The notes under the pieces: model-generated | Databases searched by the model: none | What the model was told of the DNA's origin: nothing | What the model saw: only the letters and a program-made list of their open reading frames with translations | Made by a program: the position numbers and the translations under genes | NCBI GenBank assembly: GCA_037039925.1 | Contig: JAXRKP010001195.1 | Span: 1-64,000 of the forward strand | Reading direction: 5' to 3' | DNA length: 64,000 bases | Source of the DNA: Doris montereyensis | Lineage: Eukaryota > Mollusca > Gastropoda > Nudibranchia > Dorididae | Shown: positions 39,560 to 64,000 of the stretch, piece after piece | How positions within the stretch are numbered: position 1 is the stretch's first letter | Layout of the letters: every line of letters begins with the position of its first letter

Positions 39560-42500
39560 GGAAGCCGTAGTATCTTAAGTACTTATTCAATGCACATCCC
39601 TTCTGCAAACGGAAACCTTTCCTGGTCAGTTCAGTTATTCAATACAAGGACCATGGATAAATGAGGAAATAGAAATAGACCAAAATATACCCACATAAAA
39701 TTAAAACATGTTAGGCACATATTCCTTAAACCTTCTACCTAAATTTGTAATTTATATCTTTAGAAGTTTACCAGGCTGACATAAGTGATACTAATACACT
39801 TATGTTAAGACATAATCAATGTTTAACTTTAAATTAGTTTACCCAAAAGCATATCTCAACTACTAACATAGTACACACATTAAGTTACTTTGTTACATAC
39901 CATGTAATGGTAAATTAATGTGATACTGCAATACAGTGTCTCAATGAAATTTCATCAGTTTTCATCGCGGGTTCTCTCGAGGTATGCAAAAACACATGAA
40001 TGGCATTAACTGTATCAGTACCAGACCACAAGTCATACATTTGAATTCAAATATCGTTACGTTTGTCTCACTGTATCACATAGGCATTAGAATTATATTG
40101 AAAGAGTGCAAGTGAGAGAGAGAGGAGATATTGTGAGAGAGAGAGAGGGGGAGGGTATCTGGGTTCCATTAGTCAAGAATTACACAGAGAGAGGAGTGGT
40201 GAATTGCGTGCGGTTATGGAATATGACACACATGCCGCTGCTTTTGTGTGTTTGACTCTGTAATCTTTGACCAAGCCAAACTAGATTCTACCCACTTGCA
40301 TCAATCACAGAAGAGGGTGATGATTGCACGATGGTGGTACATGTATAACGGATTGTAATTTACAACAATTATTAAGGAAGGTAAATACCAAATCATTGGC
40401 AGATGGCGGTATAACAAATTATTTCATTGTTTTTGTAAACTGTGTAATCTGTACAAAGCTTGAAAGTCGAAAGCTGGTGGTAAGTGAGAATGGCGGTAAG
40501 CCCTAGAACTATAACGAAGTTTGAGTGTATTTTGATCAGTACACCTGTCTTTCTCTTTATGTAAAGTTGAGGTTGAACACCCATTCAACTTCAACCAGTG
40601 TTTAGCCAAGTTAAACAGATAAAATTTTGAAGGATCAAGACTGTCCACTATGAGTATGAGAAGTGACTTCATGATTGATAAGAACAGGAAAGAGATTGAT
40701 GATAGTAATTGGCAAGGAGAGACAAATTTAAGGATAACAGCAGCAGCGAGAGAAGTAGTAAATCATATACACGACAACACCCTTAATAACCTATGGTTCT
40801 AGCTAGTAGATAAATAGTAGAAATAGTAGACCTTGGTGATAAATTAGTTGCGTAATGAAATAAACAACTTTTCCACTCATCCATGATAAGTTTATATTTC
40901 AACTGGAACAATGAAAGAGTTCTTTGAAATGATATTTAATGGTTTGAAAACAGAGACATTACTTAAAATGCTATTAATCATCATACACACAGAGAAGCTC
41001 TGGGAAAAAAACCAGACATGAAGAATGAAAGATCAACATGCACATTTATCAATCAGAGATTCATTTCATATTCTTGTTTATTATATATATATTTATATAC
41101 AATGTGTAAAATAGATTGACCATAGATGAAATTTAAAGCAATGCAGAAAGCTGACAGAAAGGGACATCTCTCTCTCTTGTAACAAATGAAATTATTGTTC
41201 TTTCTTACAACTCAATCACCTGCGCTAGAATCTTGTAAAGAATTGAATATCTCTTCCATGTGACTAACTTCATAGCAGAGATACAAATGAGGAAAAAACA
41301 AAAATGCAACTGTCAAATGACTAATAATGATGAACAAAACAAAGAGCTGAGAGTAGCCAATACGTCAAAACATGTATCTTGATTTCGCCATCAGACATAC
41401 TTCACAAAACATTCATTTTTTTAGGGTCACTGCAAAAATATTCCTATGACTATTACTACATGCGGCTATAATTTTTCTCCAACAATTTCAATCCATCCTG
41501 TCGTCAATAAATTTCAAAACATGTTTTCCTCCGAACCAGGTACTTTTCAATTTCAGTTCATCACAGATAAGCCTTCAGGTAGGTGTTTTGATGTTTGACT
41601 GGAAATGTTTTATTTTAACGTTTGATGTTTTTTTAAAGACCCTTTACAATGAAAATCAATTGCATGGTTCATACCATAAATAAATGCAAGGTGAATTGAA
41701 GGGATCATTTCAATAGTGTGCCTAAGTCACAATTACACCATTTAAAGAAAAAAATACCAAAAACTAAGGACTTTGGTACTGTTGGCTTTGGAAATTCCAA
41801 GTTTCAAATGGCTGTAAACGTGATGTATTTTCATGCTTTCCAGGAAGCATGGTTTCCATTTATTCCCTAGGATTACCTCCCTGTCTTATTTTTCATGAAA
41901 ATGAACTTATACACACTATTAAACTGACCCCTTCAATTTCTTTATCATTAATAAGCAGATCTCCATTAGCTCAATGTCAGACAACAAATTTGCTAATACC
42001 AGTTAAGGAACCTGGCCTGTCACATGTTTCCACATGGCGAATTGCTGACATGCTTCTTTCGAAATCCTGCAAAGAGCTCTATTTGGTCACCCATAGCCGA
42101 TGATTCCTTTCATCAGCCAGTTTATATGATGCACATTTGTAGCAATAGCATGTTAAATGGATGGTACCAGTAATTGAAAACTTACTACAATTATCCATTA
42201 AAGTGTTGGCTTATCATGACCACATCTGTAATGAACAATAACAAAAATAAAAGGAGCTTTTCGCAGTTTGTTTCAACAGCTTGTTAAGGTGTTGAATACC
42301 ATAAATGACTTGATATGGAACTTTTAATAGTTAGGTATGAACCATGCAATCCGGTATCGTGTGAGTGTCCTACGCAAATTTACAATTGCCACTGCCCCAT
42401 GCTGTTCATTTTCGATTTTCAGTCAACAGCAGCAATATATCTTATTTATTGCTTTTTTTCTTCTCTTGTGAAATTTAGGTGGGGGTGGGCTTTTAGAAGG

Positions 42501-44245
42501 AAAATTTCTGTCTCAACAGTTTATCTTAAATGTAATGATGTCTTGTGTGAAGCGGCAATGTAAAGCACAGACAAAATTCAATTAACACTGAATTAAAAGA
42601 GAAATTATTGAGCTGCTATTTGAACACAGAAGCAATTTCATTGGTGTATGTATATAAAAGTTTTCATGCCATAAAAACCGATGTCCTATCTTTAAAGATT
42701 GATTGTGTCATACAGCATGCTATGCCATCAACCAGAACCTTGGAATGAGAGAGAATAAAAACAATTGTTTTTAAAAGCCTCAATCATCTGAAGGATCAAT
42801 TTTATGGTGGAATGTAAAATGCTGTGTGGTGGTGATCATAAAATTGATATATAAGAAAGATGTGAAATCTCAACACTGACAAGGAGGTCCATTTTTAACA
42901 CAAAACTCATCTATCAATGACAGAGGGACAATGCTCTATTGATGACTAATAATTGATATTTGATGATGTCATGCTCTCTAATTGAATTTAAACATACAGC
43001 TTTAGCACAATACTCTGATATGATGTGTTGATAAGTTTTTATAAATTTGGTGAATTGATAATATACACACACACACAGATAGAAAGAATGAAAATGCACA
43101 ACATGGATTTGGCACACTGGGATCTCTTTTAAGTCCAGTAAATCCAATTCTGCTATGAACAAACAAGCTTTGACCATGTCTAAACTGTATTCAATATTTA
43201 CACCTCTCACAGAAAAGTGTAATTACAGTTTCTTTCCCCTACCACACCCCTTTTTTGTCTCTGAAGTTATTATCACCACTCAGTTGAAAATGATAATAAA
43301 GGAATGGGGCCTGCAGAATTCATGCATCATTGCTCATAGTCAACTCATAATTCATTTCATAGTCTAAGCATTGAACATTCAACATTATCACTGAGAATAA
43401 ACAACATATGTACAATGTACAAATTGAATTATGAATAAGGTATGGTATTAGAAAATAAGTCATTCGCATTTTCTTTCAAATCACTTAGAAAAAACATGAA
43501 CAAAACAAGACAGAAAACTTTAAAAACTTGTTTTAAAAAACATTACCTTCTATCCCCATCCTCTACCTCAATTTATTCACTCTCACATACATGCAAACAA
43601 ATACACACACACACAAAAACCCACAAGCTTCATCAGTTTGACAAGAAATACTTAAGTATACCGATGCTGAAAGTCAAATCCCCACCTCATTTCAAATGTA
43701 AGGCTGACAGGTACCATGCTAAAAAGGTGACAATCTTGAACCTTACAATTTAGTAAAAGAATTTTCACTTTTCACTAATTTAAGTATGAATGACTTCATG
43801 GTGATCATATTTCTATTCCAGTTCTCTTTTGAAAAACAAATTTTGAATAATAGTATGCAAGCCATGACATCTTGTTTGCAACTGCATGCCATCAGTCACC
43901 CTGAAAAGAATTTCAAGAACAACCCTACATTGCTACAGATGCCCTGAAGGTGTTACAATTCATTAACATTTTTAAATGTCTATCCTTAATCACAACATTT
44001 AGAGAAAGAGACGGTCAGTCAGTCCCTTGATAAAAAACGGAACCTCAAATGCTAGAATATAAATATAAATGAAGAAAAAATCTTCACACCCATTAGGGAC
44101 ACAAAACAGTCCATGTCTATAAGGAGTCCTAATTATAATTGTAGCAATGAAAGAAAAACCATTTTGATGATAAACCTTAACAATGACCTATGTATTCTTG
44201 CATTGCAGTGGTTATGGGTGTCAAGAATATTAACTTAAAACTCTA
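39560..44245. other. Intergenic, no gene recognised
   Basis: AT-rich, with a short GA patch at 40111-40148 and CA/TA runs. The open frames up to about 100 codons show no domains and no splice-linked partners. Part of this region next to 44250 may be 3' UTR of the kinase gene. Confidence 0.5.
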
Positions 44246-44249
44246 CCCT

Positions 44250-44255
44250 TTTATT
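44250..44255 (-). promoter_or_regulatory. Candidate polyadenylation signal of the kinase gene
   Basis: AATAAA on the minus strand, about 55 bp past the stop at 44308. Another AATAAA (44311-44316) is formed by the last two sense codons and seems too early to be used. Confidence 0.4.
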
Positions 44256-44307
44256 CCTCCCCTTTAACTCAAAATACTTTCTAAATATCAATATCTCCCT
44301 GAGTGCT

Positions 44308-58862
<14,555 letters not shown>

Positions 58863-58869
58863 CTGTGAA

Positions 58870-61021
58870 GAAATTTTTTTTCAAAAGAGAAGAAAGAAAG
58901 ATGAGTCATCAATACTTCTGATAAACCATGATATATCATATTTATTCTAAGAGTTATTTCGCTACAAAGTAATCTCCAGGAAAAAATCTCAGCCTACAAT
59001 GTCAAAGGTTACTGATTAACTGACAAAGCATATCTTGAATAATGTGCATATCAAGCTAGAGGGAAAAATGTGTGGAAGTAAGAAATAAAAATGTATGCAT
59101 ATTTACCATTAGACAGGACAATAATTTGTCATTCCTTTTGGGGAAAAAAGTTGTTTGAAAAAAAGAACGACACATGCTCAATAATTCAACGCTCATTATG
59201 TCATCTATTTTATTAAATAATTTATATTTATTAGAAATCTATAATCTACTGTGGGTTTATCAAGTGCAATCCGACAAATTCCACTGAATGTAGACAATAA
59301 ATATTAGTACATACAGTGAAGCCCACATAAAACTTGCCACACACCTTTTTGTTGTTGTAGTTTTTAGTTGGACTTCCTTTTTGTTTCTTCTTGTTTTTGG
59401 GGGTTTAGGGTCGGATTAAGAGAATGCCCATTTATAAACAATCTGAGACTGAACTACAGACAATGTAAAGAAAAACATTGAAAACAACAGGAAAATCTCA
59501 CGTCTCTCTTTCCTTCCAGCAAGATCGAACCAACTTGACCCATTCCCCTTATATCCCCACAAATCTCATTCTTTATGTATCCCACAAGCCTCGTCCAAAT
59601 AAATTTTTAAAAAGTAACATCAAAAAGACAAATCTCCAAACCCTAAAAACAAAACAAAAACGTCCAATTGAAATTAACACCTTGTAAGAGTCAAATAAAT
59701 TTCCTTAACTTCATTCACAGGACGGGAATAGTGACAATGGGACAATGACTGCATTAAAACATTGTCACATGGTAACACAACCATTTTAGGTCTCATTCTT
59801 TTAATATCCAACCAATAAATATTATCCTGATGTACACTACCTGTTTCATGAACTGAAAAGTTTTATGAAAAGTTGGCATGTCCATCAAGCCTTTCTAAAA
59901 AGACAGGAAATATTTACTTCATGAAGTCTTCAAATAAAATGGTCTACTCAGAGTTAAATGCATGTGTGCATATATTTTCTCTTATGACACAATCGTTATC
60001 CTTAAATCCTCATGGCTTTTGTTACAATAGTTTTCCTCAAACAAGTGTTACTTTCATAAAGCCAACGTTACATTTCTGACACGGTCCTTTCCCCACTCAA
60101 AAGCAATACGCCTCTGGACTTTTTTGTTTTACATTTATAATATAAATACACTTAATTGACACCAACGATTAGATAGCCTTGGCTGGAGAAAGAAAAAAGT
60201 TCAAAATTTTCATTTTTTTAAAAGCTCACTACTCCTCCATCCTTGTATACAACAAACTCTTAAAAAGGATCAAACAAAATGTTAAAATTCAATTGCTAGA
60301 AAATGAATGAATCCATAAAGTAAGTAAAATAAAAACAAAACTAAGTAAAGATTGGAGACTTTTAAACAAGTAGCTAGTGTAAGATTTCCTGAGGCTATGA
60401 TATAAAACTATAAAAAGCACGCAAAACATGCCAAAGAGAAACAAAAACCAACAACAAAAAAGAATTGAAACAAAAACCAACACTGCCTGACAAGCAATAC
60501 TTCAATTTGATGCTAGTAAAACTTCTAAAGTTTTTTTCAACTACAAATCACTGTGTCCTAAAAACAACCTGCACTGCATGTCATTTAAAGGTCCAGATCC
60601 ATCAATACATTTGTGAAGTATAAAGAAAAGTGTTTAAAGAATGCTACCAAAGCTGCAAACTGTTTTTCAGTGTGTAAAGGCTATATATATATATGCACAA
60701 TTAATGAAAACATCAATAGACAAAACTGCTAGTTTTAAAATTTGAGAGACTTGTTCTATTCTAATATCATCAACATTTGTATGATATGCATTATAATGGA
60801 TTTGAGGTTTTTAACCCCCCCCCAAAAAAACGGTATTGATAAAGCAAATAACCACTTTCAGTAAGCAGCACTCTAAGGTCTGTATCGTTATGATTACTAC
60901 AGAATCCATGTGTTATCATATAAACGATTTAGATCTTGTTTTATTTTGTTGCTGTCATTGATAACTTGTTATTATATATCAATTTTGCTCAGTAATATGT
61001 TTAAATATAAATACACGACAT
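58870..61021. other. Kinase intron or upstream, no gene recognised
   Basis: AT-rich. I searched for the preceding kinase exons (AIKLE, YKMMQGG codings) on the minus strand and did not find them here, so they are probably beyond 64 kb. Confidence 0.45.
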
Positions 61022-61230
61022 CTTTCTTTCTTCATCAGTTCCCATTCTACCTTCCGGTGTATGGCTTTAGATGCCCGGTATGATCTTTCTCCAGACTGCC
61101 CTGCCCTGGCATTTTCTGTTTCCTTCTGTGAAAGCTAAATTTCTTTGCTTTAATATCTTCTTCCTTCTTTCTCCCTCTGCCTTTTGGTATTTTATCTTGG
61201 GTTTTAGCACTGTATACTTATTTAGCTACA
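61022..61230 (-). mobile_element. RTE-like LINE 3' fragment, copy 3
   Basis: CTTTCTTTCTTCATCAGTTC, then CCATTCTACCTTCCGGTGTA and the same downstream order as copy 1 from 13273: ATGATCTTTCTCCAG, TTTTCTGTTTCCTTC, CTGCCTTTTGGTATTTTATC, GTTTTAGCACTGTATA. A 5'-truncated minus-strand copy of about 200 bp. Confidence 0.82.
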
Positions 61231-61234
61231 GAAC

Positions 61235-63270
61235 ATCATCAATTCTATATATACAAGATAATAAAATTGCATCATTTCATATTGTTGTAACACCCAATCA
61301 ATTCTTTAATTTGTTGGTTTATTGTTGCAAGATATCTGGCACTTTAATTGTCCTTCCTGTGAGCCATTTTCTGTTTAAACTATAGAAATAAATAAAAACA
61401 AAATGCAGTCGCATGCAAGACAACATCAAAACAAAATGTAAAAAAGTATTATTAGTGTGAGGAAAAAGTATTATCATATCAGTCTTTTCTTTTTCCATTT
61501 TACTAGAAAAAGCTTGCTTTGTCTGAACAATTATTGAATTACAAACATAAAAAAAGTCAAACATTTCTCAGTTACTGACAAGATCTTCTACAATGAAACA
61601 AAAGGGTTGAAAATAGGATTACACACAACTAACTGTTAAATGACTTTTAGCACACAACATACCTTTTATATATATATATATATATTATGTGTATTCAATA
61701 AAGGTCTAGTATGCTTATTCATAGCTAAAATAACGACTGACAATCTTTTAAAAAAACGCTAAGCTCAGGTTTCTCGAGGCACCAACAATATTTTTATGAG
61801 ATCTGATATATATGCATGGTGTATTTACGCAAGGTACAGAAAGCTCAAAGAGTAATCATAATTCTATTGAGGTAAGTTCAAGGAGTCAAAATTTCATTTT
61901 TCTTTTTTTACTTCTTTAAAATTATGTCCACTTGTGAATATTCAACAACACCTGATTGTTGTTCATACATAATGAAAATTCCACCCATCAATTATATATG
62001 TTTTGGATTTAGGAGTGACAATAAAAATAAACCTAAAATAACCACCCATGACACTCACAACAAATATATTAGTTCCTTATTGTTTTCAGACTTAGTTTCT
62101 TAAGGAGGGGGGCGATTCTGGGGTGAAAATGTTCCCGTTTGTTTCTATCACTTTAACATTATGTGTAAGTGTAATGGGCATGGTGTACTGAGTTGAAATA
62201 TGTCGATTCGTTTTTTTCCTGATGTTTCCGGTTGCCATCTTTGATTTTGCCCACAAATTTTACCAAGTTTAATATTGATAGGCTTCTACATTTTTCGACA
62301 AATTTCTTTCAAACTTGGCATACACCTTATTTGATACAATATCTAAATTTGATCAGATCGGATTTTTGTTTTAATGAAATTTTGAAAATAGCATGAGAAC
62401 ACAAAAATATACAAAATATTGTACAAAAAATTCAATTTTTACAAAACTATAATACATTATATAAAAACGTATCTGATCGTTTTGTTTTGTTTTCCCACAC
62501 TCATTATGCAGTAGATAGGAAATAATGAACAAAAAACGACATTTTGAGAAAATCGTATTTTTCTCTTTTTTCTGTTTTGAATATATTTTTCTCCCATAAA
62601 CCTAAGAAAAGGGTAAGTTAATACTTTGAAACACCATAAAACCGTGAGAGGCTCTCAACTACTTCTTATTGACACTGTTTTAAGTGAAACAGCACCTTTT
62701 TACTCATTTTGAGATGATGCCTTTTGATATGTAATATGTCCTGTATTTTCCGGCCAATCTAAGGCCATATTCATAATGGATCATTAAACGAGTTTTTTTT
62801 TCGATAGCGTATATTATGACGATGAAAATGAGTACCAATTTGCTGTACTTAAGATATTTCTAGCTTTTTTACCGAACAAAAGCTGTGTTTGAAGGAAAGC
62901 CTCTAGCACTTCTAAAAAATTTGAATAAATTCAAAGAATCGATACTGAGCTTCTTTTATGATATCATTGTGAAGAGAATGAACTGCTCTATCCAGTAGTA
63001 TGATAGACTAGATATGTCCCATTTTCGACAAAGATGGCATTCCCAGACCCCCCCCCCCCCCACCCCTAATAACCTCTTTTTTGTGACCTTCATCTGACAT
63101 AAAATGTGCACTTGGATATGACATAACTGTCAGAAATCCCTTTGCATAGATTTGAGGAGAGTAACATCTAACGCTATCATTCAGAATTATAAGCCAGAAT
63201 ATAATAATTGTAACGCATAAAATAAAACCCATGCAGAAGAAAGCCAAGCAAACATCATCCAACAATTCAG
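61235..63270. other. No gene recognised
   Basis: AT-rich, with a TA run at about 61668-61685 and a C run at 63048-63061. The stretch 62150-62640 resembles non-coding parts of decayed DNA elements but is not classified. Confidence 0.45.
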
Positions 63271-63274
63271 CAAA

Positions 63275-63489
63275 CAAGCCATTTCTATTAAGAACCAAGA
63301 CATGCTTTATGTTATCTACATGTATTTAGCTTAACTTCCTTTTAAGTGGACTCTGAAAATAAAATACAAAAAAACAAAAGCAAGCCATTTCTATTAACAA
63401 CCAAGACATGCTTTGTGTTATCTACATGTATTTAGCTTAACTTCCTTTTAAGTGGACTCTGAAAATAAAATACAAAAAAAAAACAAAAG
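63275..63489. repeat. Recent tandem duplication, 106-bp period
   Basis: CAAGCCATTTCTATTAA(G/C)A begins at 63275 and again at 63381. Both units run through GACATGCTTT(A/G)TGTTATC to a poly-A stretch. Only a few bases differ. Confidence 0.93.
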
Positions 63490-64000
63490 ATAAAGAAAAA
63501 TAAATAATTTCAATGCTTGGCCATATCTGTCTTCATTTCTTTTTATTATTTCCATGCCTTTTTACCAACTATAATCAAATTTTTTCATTTAAAAGATTCA
63601 GACTTAATGAGAGAATTAAAGGAATGATATATATATATATACACATATATATATCAATGTAATTTTTTTATACCATTTCTTCAAAAGTAAATTAAAACAA
63701 CATGACCATCTTTACGGAAAACGTGAAACAGTTACTGACCAAAACATGAAAATTTTCAAAACTATGCTACACTACACGGAAACAATAAACGTACAGTAAA
63801 GGAGTGGCCAGACATTCTATCACAACGTTGCCTGGACAAGACTAAAGATTACTTTATAAGCAAAACAATTTTACTGTAAATGTCTCTTCAAAATTATCTT
63901 TTTTATTATGTCTATGCCCCATTTTCCAAATGAAGTCAAACAAGTTTTGAATGTCCCTCAGACATTTATTTTCAATTACATTTACAAAATGGTGATGTCA
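63490..64000. other. No gene recognised
   Basis: AT-rich with TA repeats near 63628-63655; nothing else was seen up to the right edge. Confidence 0.5.

Noticed and set aside
39351..39608. Ser-rich and Thr-rich frames on opposite strands
   Set aside because: AGT/AGC microsatellite next to a LINE end.
63008..63298. 96-codon minus-strand frame near the right end
   Set aside because: It ends in a poly-Gly run from a C tract, has no motif and overlaps the 106-bp duplication.

Overview
The window is AT-rich nuclear DNA from an invertebrate animal. The evidence is genes split into small exons by GT..AG introns of several kilobases, long microsatellites, tRNA-derived SINEs, several LINE lineages and DNA transposons. 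Repeat style and protein similarity suggest a marine protostome, most likely a mollusc, but nothing seen here fixes the species. No bacterial features, CRISPR arrays or rRNA genes were found.

Two host genes are supported, both on the minus strand. The first (9113-28135) is an ATAD1/Msp1-type AAA+ ATPase (outer-mitochondrial-membrane protein translocase). I could rebuild all ten exons with matching phases. The second (44308-58862, continuing beyond the right edge) is casein kinase 1 of the delta/epsilon class. Five kinase and tail exons are present, plus two mutually compatible 3' exons that would give different C-terminal tails. Its first exons (glycine loop and catalytic lysine) are not in the window. 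Both genes contain single-base frame breaks inside strongly conserved exons. Two of the four lie in A runs and one at a GG, which fits base-level consensus error in a long-read assembly better than gene death.

Most of the remaining sequence is mobile DNA. Left flank (1-9 kb): a CT array, LINE fragments, a tandem minisatellite and two SINEs. Inside the ATAD1 introns: a nearly full-length RTE-like LINE (13273-16578) with a probable target duplication, another RTE fragment, two SINE families, a composite tandem duplication of microsatellites and a pogo/Tigger-like TA-flanked element (26225-26952). Between the genes (28.6-39.4 kb): a LINE copy split by a 4.86-kb element with terminal inverted repeats (28821-33676), further LINE remains, and a second copy of the 13-kb RTE element in opposite orientation (36.1-39.4 kb). 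Inside the kinase introns: a GA array and a 347-bp fold-back element with a perfect 9-bp target duplication (56766-57112).

The strongest candidate for something under-described is the 28821-33676 unit. It carries a decayed, intronless gene of a large multicopy animal family whose C-terminal part looks like a PIN/FEN1-type nuclease. The unit has imperfect inverted ends built around C/G tracts. It sits in a LINE whose uninterrupted relative is found at 4.69-5.06 kb, so the insertion boundaries can be read directly.
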